DNA from: Gramella sp. MAR_2010_147
GTDB taxonomy: Bacteria; Bacteroidota; Bacteroidia; Flavobacteriales; Flavobacteriaceae
DNA: 64,000 nucleotides
Direction of reading: 5' to 3'
Assembly (NCBI RefSeq): GCF_900105135.1
Contig: NZ_LT629741.1
Span: 2,294,001 to 2,358,000, forward strand
Shown here: piece by piece, positions 7,946-16,723 of the stretch
Layout of the letters: each line of letters begins with the position of its first letter
How positions within the stretch are numbered: the stretch's first letter is position 1
The notes under the pieces: generated by a model
Told to the model about the DNA's origin: nothing
Seen by the model: only the letters and a program-made list of their open reading frames with translations
The model's database searches: none
Translations under genes and position numbers: made by a program

Positions 7946-9625
7946 ATGGCCGAAGAAAAAAAGTCGCTCAATTTTATTGAGCAAATCATAGAGGAGGATC
8001 TAAGTAATAATTATAAAAAAGAAGACCTGAAATTCAGGTTTCCGCCGGAGCCAAATGGATATCTTCATATTGGGCATGCATCTTCAATTTGTTTAAATTT
8101 CGGACTTGGAGAGACTTATAACGCCCCGGTAAATCTTCGTTTTGATGATACAAATCCGGCAAAAGAGGAGCAGGAATATGTAGATGCCATTAAAAAAGAT
8201 ATTGAATGGCTTGGCTTTAAATGGGCAGAAGAATGTTATGCTTCAGATTATTTTCAGCAGCTTTATGACTGGGCGGTTGAAATGATTAAAAATGGAGATG
8301 CCTATGTAGACAGCCAGACTTCAGAAGAAATAGCTGAACAAAAAGGTACTCCAACCCAACCTGGAACGGAGAGTCCTTATAGAAATCGTTCTGTAGAAGA
8401 AAATCTTGATCTTTTTGAAAAGATGAAGAATGGGGATACTCCGGAAAAAGGGGATGTTCTAAGAGCTAAAATTAGCATGGGTGCAGGCAATATGCTTATG
8501 AGAGATCCCGTGATGTATAGATGTCTTCATAAAAGTCATCATCGTACGGGCAATGACTGGAAGATTTACCCAATGTATGACTGGGCTCATGGAGAAAGTG
8601 ATTTTATTGAACAGGTGTCACACTCATTTTGTACTCTTGAATTTTTACCACATCGTGAACTTTATAACTGGTTTATAAAGAAAGTAAGTAAACCCGGAGA
8701 TTTTGAACCGAAACAGCGAGAATTTGCAAGAAGAAATCTTAGTCATACCATTGTAAGTAAGAGAAAACTACTTCAATTGGTTGAAAAAGGCTTTGTAGAT
8801 TCCTGGGATGATCCAAGAATGCCAACTATTTCAGGTTTAAGAAGAAGAGGGTATACTCCGGATTCAATTAGAAAATTTGCAGACTCCATTGGAGTTGGAA
8901 AGAGGGAAAATATGATTGATGTTTCCCATCTCGAATTCTGTGTAAGGGAAGACCTTAATAAAAAAGCATCACGTGTAATGGGTGTTCTGGATCCGGTTAA
9001 ACTGGTAATCACTAATTATCCTGAAGGGGAAGAAGAGTGGTTAGATGCCGAAAATAACCCGGAAGATGAATCTGCAGGTAGCAGAAATGTTCCTTTTTCA
9101 CGGGAATTATATATTGAAAGAGAAGATTTTAAAGAAAGTGCGAACAGAAAGTTTTTTAGGTTAACCCTTGGAAAGGAAGTACGTCTTAAAAATGCCTATA
9201 TCATCAAAGGTGAGGATGTGGTGAAGGATGATGAAGGTAATATTACTGAAATTCATTGTACCTATGATCCAGAAAGTAAGAGTGGAAGCGGTACAGAAGA
9301 ATCCTTAAGAAAGGTCAAGGGAACACTTCACTGGGTTTCTGTTAAACATGCCATTGAAGCAGAAATAAGGCTCTACGACAGGCTTTTTACTGAAGAAGCG
9401 CCAGATGGAGTAAAGGATAGGGATTATCTTGATTTTGTAAACCCCGAATCCCTTAAAGTTGTTACCGGCTACCTTGAACCTAGCTTAAAAGATGCCATGG
9501 AAGGAGATAAAGTACAATTCCAACGCATTGGATATTTTTGTGTAGATAGGGATTCTACAGCGGCGAAACCAGTTTTCAACAGAACCGTTAGCTTACGTGA
9601 TTCCTGGGCTAAGATCAAGAACTAA
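7946..9625 (+). CDS. glnS: Glutaminyl-tRNA synthetase
   Basis: Class I aminoacyl-tRNA synthetase charging tRNA-Gln directly (559 aa, usual bacterial length). The HIGH motif appears in FPPEPNGYLHIGHASS near residue 38, and the KMSKS loop as TIVSKRKL near residue 270. The anticodon-binding beta-barrel fills the C-terminal 210 residues, which show the conserved SGSGTEESLRKVKGTLHWVS and end with NRTVSLRDSWAKIK. Its presence indicates direct glutaminylation. Monocistronic, divergent from folB. Confidence 0.97.
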   Translation: MAEEKKSLNFIEQIIEEDLSNNYKKEDLKFRFPPEPNGYLHIGHASSICLNFGLGETYNAPVNLRFDDTNPAKEEQEYVDAIKKDIEWLGFKWAEECYASDYFQQLYDWAVEMIKNGDAYVDSQTSEEIAEQKGTPTQPGTESPYRNRSVEENLDLFEKMKNGDTPEKGDVLRAKISMGAGNMLMRDPVMYRCLHKSHHRTGNDWKIYPMYDWAHGESDFIEQVSHSFCTLEFLPHRELYNWFIKKVSKPGDFEPKQREFARRNLSHTIVSKRKLLQLVEKGFVDSWDDPRMPTISGLRRRGYTPDSIRKFADSIGVGKRENMIDVSHLEFCVREDLNKKASRVMGVLDPVKLVITNYPEGEEEWLDAENNPEDESAGSRNVPFSRELYIEREDFKESANRKFFRLTLGKEVRLKNAYIIKGEDVVKDDEGNITEIHCTYDPESKSGSGTEESLRKVKGTLHWVSVKHAIEAEIRLYDRLFTEEAPDGVKDRDYLDFVNPESLKVVTGYLEPSLKDAMEGDKVQFQRIGYFCVDRDSTAAKPVFNRTVSLRDSWAKIKN

Positions 9626-9665
9626 ATTTATTTAAGAATAATTTAGCATAGCATTTTTAACATAT

Positions 9666-9675
9666 TAACCGGTTA
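9666..9675. repeat. 10-bp palindrome upstream of the ytxH-like gene
   Basis: TAACCGGTTA is a perfect palindrome 27 bases upstream of the TATCTTTG element, so it overlaps the expected -33 region. It may be an operator; it could also be chance. Confidence 0.25.
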
Positions 9676-9702
9676 TTAACAAGCTTAGGTAGGTCTATCC
9701 GT

Positions 9703-9710
9703 TATCTTTG
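9703..9710 (+). promoter_or_regulatory. -7 promoter element of the YtxH cassette
   Basis: TATCTTTG fits TAnnTTTG, 30 bases before the ATG at 9741. Confidence 0.6.
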
Positions 9711-9740
9711 AGTGAATAATAATTTAAAATTCAAAAACTT

Positions 9741-10115
9741 ATGGCAAGTACAGGAAATACACTTTTAGCATTAATAACAGGAGCGGCGATCGGTGCCGGA
9801 GTTGGATTACTTTATGCTCCGGATAGCGGCGAAAAAACAAGAAAGAAACTAAAAAAGGATGCTCAAAAGGCTCAGGATAACCTAAACAAACGTTACCACG
9901 AAACAAGTTCAAACCTAAGTGAGAAAGCTAAGAAAGCAAGAATGGATTTTGAGGTAAGACTTGAAGAAACTTTATCTTCAGCAAGTCATAAAGCAGATGA
10001 TATTTTATCTGCAATGGAAAATAAACTTGAGGAATTAAGAAAACAAAATGCTAAATTGCAAAAAGATAAACAAGGCAAGTCTACTGGAAATTCACCAGAC
10101 AAAGCTGTAGTATAA
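9741..10115 (+). CDS. YtxH domain-containing protein
   Basis: 124-aa protein with an N-terminal glycine-rich hydrophobic helix (LLALITGAAIGAGVGLLYAP) followed at once by DSGEKTRKKLKKD, the YtxH (gas vesicle GvpP-like) signature. The rest is an alanine/lysine-rich amphipathic coiled coil to residue 108. Such proteins are membrane-anchored and often stress-induced, but no activity has been assigned. First of three tightly packed genes (7-base gap, then a 4-base overlap). Confidence 0.88.
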   Translation: MASTGNTLLALITGAAIGAGVGLLYAPDSGEKTRKKLKKDAQKAQDNLNKRYHETSSNLSEKAKKARMDFEVRLEETLSSASHKADDILSAMENKLEELRKQNAKLQKDKQGKSTGNSPDKAVV

Positions 10116-10122
10116 TCTTTAT

Positions 10123-10485
10123 ATGGCATTTGAAAAACTATCCAACAGTGTTCAAGATTTAAATAATAATATTCAGTCTTACATTCAAAGTAATTCTGAA
10201 TATTATAGGCTTAGGGCCTTTAGACAGGGAATGAAGGGAGCAACCGCTCTGGTTCGTTTTCTTGTTATGGGTTTTCTTTTGAGTACGGCTGGAATAATGC
10301 TTTCATTTGCAATAGCTATAGTAATTAGTCAGGCGATAGGTGTTCCAAGCTCCGGTTATTTTATAGTTGGAGGATTTTATATGATAGTTTTTGTTCTGAT
10401 CTTTATCTTTGGAAAAGAACCTATTGAAAAGCTTGTACTTAGAAAGTTCTCAAAATCTGTTTTTAATCCAAATGATGACGAATGA
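10123..10485 (+). CDS. Holin-X / phage-holin-superfamily-III-like membrane protein
   Basis: 120-aa protein with a polar coiled N-terminus (1-40) and two hydrophobic helices (about 44-72 and 76-100), ending with a charged tail that includes FGKEPIEKLVLRKF. This organisation matches the putative Holin-X family often found next to YtxH proteins in Bacteroidota; nothing here indicates phage lysis. Its stop overlaps the start of the next gene by 4 bases (ATGA), indicating translational coupling. Confidence 0.75.
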   Translation: MAFEKLSNSVQDLNNNIQSYIQSNSEYYRLRAFRQGMKGATALVRFLVMGFLLSTAGIMLSFAIAIVISQAIGVPSSGYFIVGGFYMIVFVLIFIFGKEPIEKLVLRKFSKSVFNPNDDE

Positions 10486-10718
10486 GAGTATATTCATCTT
10501 TTCAGGAAATAGACAAAGATCTTAAGATCTTGAAATTGCAAACGGAGATTGACAAAGAGGAAATTAAACTTAGCTTAGATCAAACTAAAGAAAGTTTAAG
10601 TGCAAAGTCTCTGTTTAGTAATATGATGGGGTCTTTGGCGCAAAAAGCTTTAGTGCTTAAAGCGGTGTCTAAAATCATGGGAGTTAAAAACATTATTACC
10701 TCTAATAGAAGTAAATAG
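10482..10718 (+). CDS. Small conserved protein of the YtxH cassette (DUF6327-like)
   Basis: 78-aa basic protein. Its first part is an acidic/basic amphipathic helix (FQEIDKDLKILKLQTEIDKE) and its second part a weakly hydrophobic helix (SLAQKALVLKAVSKIMG). It resembles the flavobacterial DUF6327 group, though I am only moderately sure of that name. Third gene of the cassette, overlapping its predecessor by 4 bases, with a strong terminator 20 bases later. A peripheral partner of the two membrane proteins is a plausible role. Confidence 0.75.
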   Translation: MRVYSSFQEIDKDLKILKLQTEIDKEEIKLSLDQTKESLSAKSLFSNMMGSLAQKALVLKAVSKIMGVKNIITSNRSK

Positions 10719-10737
10719 AGATATTTAGATATAAAAT

Positions 10738-10764
10738 AAAAGCCTCCAATTTGGAGGCTTTTTT
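10738..10764. terminator. Bidirectional Rho-independent terminator
   Basis: Perfect stem AAGCCTCCA/TGGAGGCTT with a 3-base loop, A-rich on the left and T6 on the right. It separates the plus-strand YtxH cassette from the minus-strand SPFH gene and can serve both. Confidence 0.9.
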
Positions 10765-10766
10765 CT

Positions 10767-11717
10767 TTACTCTTTCTTGTTATCGGGTTTATTTTTCGTC
10801 TTTTTATTATGTTCTTTCATTGCTTCCCCAATTTGATTAGATGCTGTAAAGGAAGCGACCATATTATTCAACATGTCGCTACCCGCCTGTGGAGAGTTAG
10901 GAAGCAATATTAAATTACTATTGGTTTCCTCACCAATTGCCTGCAGTGTATCATAATGTTGAGTTACCACAATTAATGCTGAAGCTTCCTGGGAGTTGAT
11001 TCCAACATTGTTTAAAACGTCCACACTTTCTTCAAGGCCACGGGCAATTTCTCTCCTTTGATCTGCAATACCCTGTCCTTGTAATCGTTTACTTTCAGCT
11101 TCAGCTCTTGCTTTTGCTACGATCTTAATTCTATCTGCTTCCGCATCATATTCGGCAGCTACCTTTTCACGTTCAGCGGCATTAATACGGTTCATTGCAG
11201 CTTTTACCTGGACGTCAGGGTCAATATCGGTCACCAGGGTTTTAATGATATCATACCCATAAGACTGCATAGCTTCATTCAATTCACGATTTACAGCAAT
11301 GGCGATGTCATCTTTACGTTCAAAAACATCATCTAGCTTCATTTTAGGCACTTCTGCGCGCACTACGTCAAAAACATAAGCCGTAATCTGGTCATGAGGA
11401 CTTTCAAGCTTATAAAAGGCATCATATACATTATCTTTTCGAACCTGGAACTGGACAGATATTTTTAGTTTAACAAATACATTGTCCTTTGTTTTTGTTT
11501 CCACAAGTACATCCAGTTGCTGGACTTTTAAGTTGATCCTGCCAGCTACCTGGTCTATCAATGGAATTTTTAACTGAAGTCCGGAACTTCTAATACTTGT
11601 AAACTTTCCAAATCGCTCTATAACTGCTGAAGTTTGCTGTTTTACTATAAAAATTCCCGAAAAAATAATGAGTAGTGTAAACACTACCAATATAGGTATG
11701 AGCACTAAATTAAGCAT
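10767..11717 (-). CDS. SPFH (stomatin/prohibitin, band 7) domain protein
   Basis: 316-aa membrane-anchored scaffold protein of the slipin/QmcA type. One N-terminal helix (3-25) is followed by the SPFH domain (about 26-200, including VKQQTSAVIERFGKF) and an Ala/Glu-rich coiled coil (about 180-235, NAAEREKVAAEYDAEADRIK) that drives oligomerisation. The tail ends in a lysine-rich stretch. Such proteins form membrane microdomains and often bind proteases. The usual NfeD partner is not next to it. It lies downstream of gltX on the same strand, with a terminator between, so it should have its own promoter; none is obvious. Confidence 0.92.
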   Translation of the reverse strand: MLNLVLIPILVVFTLLIIFSGIFIVKQQTSAVIERFGKFTSIRSSGLQLKIPLIDQVAGRINLKVQQLDVLVETKTKDNVFVKLKISVQFQVRKDNVYDAFYKLESPHDQITAYVFDVVRAEVPKMKLDDVFERKDDIAIAVNRELNEAMQSYGYDIIKTLVTDIDPDVQVKAAMNRINAAEREKVAAEYDAEADRIKIVAKARAEAESKRLQGQGIADQRREIARGLEESVDVLNNVGINSQEASALIVVTQHYDTLQAIGEETNSNLILLPNSPQAGSDMLNNMVASFTASNQIGEAMKEHNKKTKNKPDNKKE

Positions 11718-11780
11718 GTAATAATTATTAAATTATGAATGCTTCAATTTAAGAATAAAAGCTTGAATCCTTATAAAAAT

Positions 11781-11815
11781 AAAAAACCGGTTTCTTAGAG
11801 ATAGAAACCGGTTTG
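11781..11815 (-). terminator. Terminator after gltX
   Basis: 12-bp perfect inverted repeat AAACCGGTTTCT/AGAAACCGGTTT (11784-11795 and 11803-11814) with a 7-base loop. On the minus strand it is followed by a T run (the A6 at 11781-11786), so it ends gltX transcription before the SPFH gene. Confidence 0.85.
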
Positions 11816-11835
11816 AAAATGCTTTAATAAAATCT

Positions 11836-13353
11836 TTATTTTAAAGTCTCAATCGCATTTTGAATACGTTTTAAACTTTCTTCTTTACCAATAAACTCTG
11901 CGATCTTATAAAGATCTGGGCCTTGTAAAGCACCAACAAGAGCAATTCTTAATGGCATCATCACTTTTCCAAAACCTATTTCTTTGCTTTTAATCCAGGA
12001 TTTTACAGTTTCCTGTAAATGCGCCGCCTGAAAATTGTCTACAGATTTTAAGAATTCACTTAATTCTTTCATTAAATCACTGGTATCTTCTTTCCAGGCT
12101 TTTTTTGAGTCTTTTGGATCAAAAGAAGTAGGAGCAATGAAGAAAAAATATCCCTGATCCCAGAAATCTTCGACAAACACCACTCTTTCTTTGATGAGAG
12201 CAACTACTTCAGAAATATATTTTTTTTCAGCTTTTAATTCTTTTTCAGCAAGATGTTTTTCAAATTCATCAGCTAAAAAATCATTGTCAGCCAGCTGAAT
12301 ATAATGCTGTTGGAACCATTTGGTCTTTTCCGGGTCAAACTTAGCTCCTCCTTTATGAACCCTTTGCAGTTCAAAAGCCTTCACTAATTCTTCTAATTCA
12401 AAGAATTCCTCTTCCGTCCCAGGATTCCAGCCTAAAAATGCCAGCATGTTAACCACAGCTTCTGGAAAATAACCTTCTTCTTTATAACCTGCTGAAATTT
12501 CACCGGAATTAGGGTCTTTCCATTCCAATGGAAAAACCGGGAACCCCATTTTTTCACCATCTCTTTTACTAAGTTTCCCTTTACCCTGAGGCTTAAGAAT
12601 TAATGGAAGATGGGCAAATTCTGGTGCTTTCCATCCAAAAGCTCTGTAAAGCATATAATGTAGTGCAAGGGAGGGCAACCATTCTTCACCACGTATTACA
12701 TGAGTGATCTCCATAAGATGATCATCAACAATATTTGCTAAATGATAGGTAGGCATCCCATCGCTTTTAAAAAGCACCTTATCGTCAAGGATGTTGGTAT
12801 CTATTTCCATATCTCCACGAATCACATCTTTTAAATGCAATGTTTCATCCTGAGGAGATTTAAACCGGATCACATAGTCTTCTTCCGCTTCAATTTTTTT
12901 CTGAACTTCTGCTTCTGAAAGGGATAAAGAATTTTTCAATTTTTGACGGTTATGCCAGTTGTAAATAAAAGTTTTCCCTTTCGCTTCATGATCTTTCCTA
13001 TGGGCATCCAGTTCATCTGAAGTGTCAAATGCATAATAAGCATTTCCGGAGGCTATCAGGTTTTCGGCAAATTCACGATACTTATCTTTACGCTCACTTT
13101 GTCTGTAAGGTCCAAATCCTTTTTCTTTACCGGGACCCTCGTCATAAGGGATTCCGCACCAATCTAGAGCATCTTTAATATAATCTTCAGCTCCTTCTAC
13201 ATACCGGTTTTGATCTGTATCTTCGATTCTCAATACAAAATCGCCTCCGTGCTTTTTAGCAAATAAATAGTTATATAAGGCTGTTCTTACACCACCAATA
13301 TGTAATGGTCCGGTAGGGCTTGGAGCAAATCTTACTCTTACTTTAGAAGACAT
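11836..13353 (-). CDS. gltX: Glutamyl-tRNA synthetase
   Basis: Class I synthetase charging tRNA-Glu (505 aa). HIGH motif in FAPSPTGPLHIGGVRT at residue 9; KMSKS in KLSKRDGEKMG near residue 265; the catalytic-domain signature HVIRGEEWLPSLALH is present. The C-terminal anticodon-binding cage is complete. With glnS in the same window, the discriminating type of GluRS is expected. Monocistronic, with a TATCTTTG element 21 bases upstream and a terminator downstream. Confidence 0.97.
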   Translation of the reverse strand: MSSKVRVRFAPSPTGPLHIGGVRTALYNYLFAKKHGGDFVLRIEDTDQNRYVEGAEDYIKDALDWCGIPYDEGPGKEKGFGPYRQSERKDKYREFAENLIASGNAYYAFDTSDELDAHRKDHEAKGKTFIYNWHNRQKLKNSLSLSEAEVQKKIEAEEDYVIRFKSPQDETLHLKDVIRGDMEIDTNILDDKVLFKSDGMPTYHLANIVDDHLMEITHVIRGEEWLPSLALHYMLYRAFGWKAPEFAHLPLILKPQGKGKLSKRDGEKMGFPVFPLEWKDPNSGEISAGYKEEGYFPEAVVNMLAFLGWNPGTEEEFFELEELVKAFELQRVHKGGAKFDPEKTKWFQQHYIQLADNDFLADEFEKHLAEKELKAEKKYISEVVALIKERVVFVEDFWDQGYFFFIAPTSFDPKDSKKAWKEDTSDLMKELSEFLKSVDNFQAAHLQETVKSWIKSKEIGFGKVMMPLRIALVGALQGPDLYKIAEFIGKEESLKRIQNAIETLK

Positions 13354-13373
13354 ATTTTTCTGATTTTTGCTGG

Positions 13374-13381
13374 CAAAGATA
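13374..13381 (-). promoter_or_regulatory. -7 promoter element of gltX
   Basis: TATCTTTG on the minus strand, 20 bases before the ATG. Confidence 0.6.
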
Positions 13382-13471
13382 CAACCTTATTAATCCAATC
13401 CTAAACACAGGGGAAGGCATCCTGTATAAGACCTATTTTTATTGTATTTTTAAGGAAAGATTGCCTAAAAA

Positions 13472-16400
13472 ATGGAGAATTTCGGACTGGTGCAGGAAAA
13501 GCTGGAGGCTTTTATTAAAAAGTATTATATCAATTTAATACTAAAAGGGAGCTTGTTGTTCCTTGCAGCAGGACTGTGCTATTTTCTTATTATCGTTAGC
13601 CTTGAATATTTTTTCTGGCTTTCCACTGTTGGGCGTACGATTTTATTCTGGTTGTTCATTACAGTTGAAATTGGCCTTCTTTTTAAATTTGTCGGACTTC
13701 CTTTATTCAAATTATTCAAAATCTCCAATGGAATTGATGAATTTCAGGCTTCTGAAATTATAGGAAACCATTTCCCGGAAGTGAATGATAAATTAAAAAA
13801 CCTCCTTCAGTTAAAACATAATTCCGAACAGTCTGATCTTTTGCTCGCAAGTATAGACCAAAGATCAAAAGAACTTACACCAATTCCATTTACACGAGCT
13901 ATCGATCTTCGAAAGAACAAAAGCTATCTAAGATATGTGATATTACCACTTTTAATCATTATTGGTCTAATTGCTGCCGGAAAAGCTGATGTGATCACTA
14001 ATAGTTTTGGAAGGATTTCAGATTATGAAAAAGTTTATTTAAGACCGGCTCCTTTTAAATTTATTATTCTGAATAATGATTTATCGGCCAGGGAAGGGGA
14101 GGACTTTAAGTTAGAAATTAAAACTGTTGGAGATTATAATCCGGAAAGTGTAAGGTTAAATTTCAACGGAGTTGAAAGCTTTATGAAACCAACCGGTCCC
14201 GGAACTTTTGAGTATTCTTTTACAGATATTAAGGAGAAAGTACAATTTCAAGTACAGTCTAATGAAGTAATTTCTGAGAAATATACTCTTGAGATAAAAA
14301 AGGTTCCGAAATTATTAAATTTTGAAATGTTCCTGAATTACCCGGCATATACGGGCTTAAGTGATAAAAATTTATCTGGTACAGGAAATATTACGGTACC
14401 TGAAGGGACTCAAATTAATTGGATGCTTAGTACCCGAAATACCGATAAAATCCAATTTATATTCCCAGATTCTTTGGTTGAAATTACATCGGTGGCTAAT
14501 AAGGCAGAATTTAGAAAAACTTTATCTTCTAATTTATCATATTCCATTAGTACATCTAATGGGATGATTAAAGATTATGAAGAGCTGAACTATGCCGTTA
14601 AGGTGATTAAGGATGAGTATCCTGAGATAACGGTGATTACTGCGACGGATTCGTTAAATACTGGTATACAATATTTTAAGGGGGATGTTTCCGATGATTA
14701 CGGCTTAAGCAGACTCGAATTGGTTTATTATGACCAGGAAAACAAAGAAGATTCTAGAAAAGTGGCTATTCCTGTGTCAAACGAAAGTTTTGATGTGTTT
14801 CACTTTAGTTTTCCCGGAAATATTGAGCTGGAAGAAGGAAAAGGTTATGATTATTATTTCAGGATATATGATAATGATGCGGTAAATGGAGCAAAATCTG
14901 TAAGATCGACAACTTTTTCTTACAGAAAAAAAACGCGGGAAGAACAGGAAAATGAAAAGCTTCAGGAACAAAAAGATGCTTTGGGAAAGATTGGAAAAGA
15001 GCTGGAAGATTTCAAGAAATCAGAGAAAGCTCTGGAAGAAATTTCCAGACTTGAGAAAGAGAAGGATCAATTAAATTATAGTGAAAGGAAAAAGCTGGAG
15101 GAGTTCTTAAAAAGACAAAAAAAGCAGAATGAGATGATGAAATCTTATTCAAAAAAACTTGAAAAAACTTTTGAAGAGAATCAAATGGAAGAAGATTCTT
15201 CTACGGAAAAAGAGTTAAGTAAGCGCCTCGAAAATAATGAAAAGCGTTTGCAGGAGAATGAAGCACTTTTAGAAGAATTGGAAAAGTATTCTGAAAAGAT
15301 TCAAAAGGAAGATCTTGGAAAAAAACTGGATAAACTGTCTAAACAAAATAAAAGTAACAAGCGTAATTTAGAGCAATTATTAGAGCTTACAAAAAGGTAC
15401 TATGTAGAAGAGAAAAAGCAAAAACTTGCTAGAGATTTGGAAGAATTGTCAGACAAGCAGCAAGAAATTTTTGATAAGAAGGAAAATAATACGCCGGAGA
15501 ATCAGGAAGAAATTAACAAAGAATTTCGTGATTTTCAGCAGGAAATGGATGATTTAGAAAAGGAAAATGAAGCATTAAAGCAACCTCAGGACGTGGGCAG
15601 GGAAGAAGAGGACGAGAAGAGTATTGAAGAAGATCAGAAGGATGCGAAAGAAAAGCTTGAAGAAAATAATAAACCTGATGCTGAGAAGAAACAGAAGGAT
15701 GCTTCAAAAAAAATGAAGCAAATGAGTGATCAAATGCAACAATCTGCTATGATGCAGGGTGCTGAACAATTAGAGGCAGATGCTGAAACTTTAAGACAGA
15801 TCCTGGATAATTTAATTGTTTTTTCATTTGAGCAGGAAGATCTCCTGGAAGCTTTTAAAAATATTCAGCAAAGCAATCCAAAGTATGCGGGAAAACTTAA
15901 GGAACAAAGCAATTTAAGGGAAAATTTCAGGCATATAGACGATAGCCTTTACATGCTGGCCATGCGTAATCCTATGATTAATGAAGTAATCACAGATAAA
16001 TTAACCAATGTAGAATTTGATTTGGAAAAATCTATCGAACGCCTTTCTGATAATGAGATTCCACAGGGAACCGCTAGTCAGCAGTATGTTGTTACAGGCG
16101 CAAATGACCTCGCAAATTTACTGGATCAGATCCTTGGTTCTATGCAGCAGATGATGGCTAATCCCCAGATGGGAAATGGAAAAGGTGGAGAGGAGTTCCA
16201 GTTACAGGATATTATTAAAAAGCAACAGGATTTAATGCAGCAAATGCAAGAAGGAATTGAAGGGAAACCTAAACCAGACCAGAATGGTAAGACACAGGAA
16301 GGAGAAGGCGAGGGTAGCTCTGGTGAACTTTATGAAATATATAAGGAACAGCAAATGCTTAGGATGCAGATGGAGAAGATTTTGGAAAAAAATGGAAATG

Positions 16401-16723
16401 AGCCGGGGAATAATTCTACTAACCAAATGAAGAAGATCGAAGAGCAGTTACTGGATAAGGGATTTGATCCAGAAACAGTAAAGAGAATGCAACAATTGCA
16501 ATATGAATTGTTGAAATTTGAGAAGGCTTTTCAGTTACAGGGAACCGATGACCAAAGACAATCTGAAACCAATAGAATAGATTATGAGAACAGTCTTCAG
16601 AATCAGATTAATAGCGCTAAAGAATATTTTAATTCTACTGAAATTTTAAATAGACAAATCTTACCTTTGCGGCAAATTTACAGAGAGAAAGTTAAAGATT
16701 ATTTTGGAAAAGGGAGAGATTAA
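13472..16723 (+). CDS. DUF4175 family large membrane/coiled-coil protein
   Basis: 1083-aa protein recognised as the Bacteroidota DUF4175 family. Three hydrophobic helices occur in the first 175 residues (about 22-45, 55-77 and 150-168). An extracytoplasmic region of beta character follows (about 190-475). Then comes a very long Glu/Lys/Gln-rich coiled coil (about 485-760) and a Gln/Met-rich low-complexity region (about 890-980, with repeated QQMQ-type segments). The C-terminus ends LPLRQIYREKVKDYFGKGRD. The function is unknown; a structural envelope role would fit. The last 20 bases overlap the ybeY start, and the order DUF4175-ybeY-mnmG suggests one transcript. Confidence 0.85.
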   Translation: MENFGLVQEKLEAFIKKYYINLILKGSLLFLAAGLCYFLIIVSLEYFFWLSTVGRTILFWLFITVEIGLLFKFVGLPLFKLFKISNGIDEFQASEIIGNHFPEVNDKLKNLLQLKHNSEQSDLLLASIDQRSKELTPIPFTRAIDLRKNKSYLRYVILPLLIIIGLIAAGKADVITNSFGRISDYEKVYLRPAPFKFIILNNDLSAREGEDFKLEIKTVGDYNPESVRLNFNGVESFMKPTGPGTFEYSFTDIKEKVQFQVQSNEVISEKYTLEIKKVPKLLNFEMFLNYPAYTGLSDKNLSGTGNITVPEGTQINWMLSTRNTDKIQFIFPDSLVEITSVANKAEFRKTLSSNLSYSISTSNGMIKDYEELNYAVKVIKDEYPEITVITATDSLNTGIQYFKGDVSDDYGLSRLELVYYDQENKEDSRKVAIPVSNESFDVFHFSFPGNIELEEGKGYDYYFRIYDNDAVNGAKSVRSTTFSYRKKTREEQENEKLQEQKDALGKIGKELEDFKKSEKALEEISRLEKEKDQLNYSERKKLEEFLKRQKKQNEMMKSYSKKLEKTFEENQMEEDSSTEKELSKRLENNEKRLQENEALLEELEKYSEKIQKEDLGKKLDKLSKQNKSNKRNLEQLLELTKRYYVEEKKQKLARDLEELSDKQQEIFDKKENNTPENQEEINKEFRDFQQEMDDLEKENEALKQPQDVGREEEDEKSIEEDQKDAKEKLEENNKPDAEKKQKDASKKMKQMSDQMQQSAMMQGAEQLEADAETLRQILDNLIVFSFEQEDLLEAFKNIQQSNPKYAGKLKEQSNLRENFRHIDDSLYMLAMRNPMINEVITDKLTNVEFDLEKSIERLSDNEIPQGTASQQYVVTGANDLANLLDQILGSMQQMMANPQMGNGKGGEEFQLQDIIKKQQDLMQQMQEGIEGKPKPDQNGKTQEGEGEGSSGELYEIYKEQQMLRMQMEKILEKNGNEPGNNSTNQMKKIEEQLLDKGFDPETVKRMQQLQYELLKFEKAFQLQGTDDQRQSETNRIDYENSLQNQINSAKEYFNSTEILNRQILPLRQIYREKVKDYFGKGRD

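Noticed and set aside
10123..10485. Phage lysis module (holin)
   Set aside because: No endolysin or other phage gene is nearby; the holin-like family accompanies YtxH proteins in Bacteroidota chromosomes.
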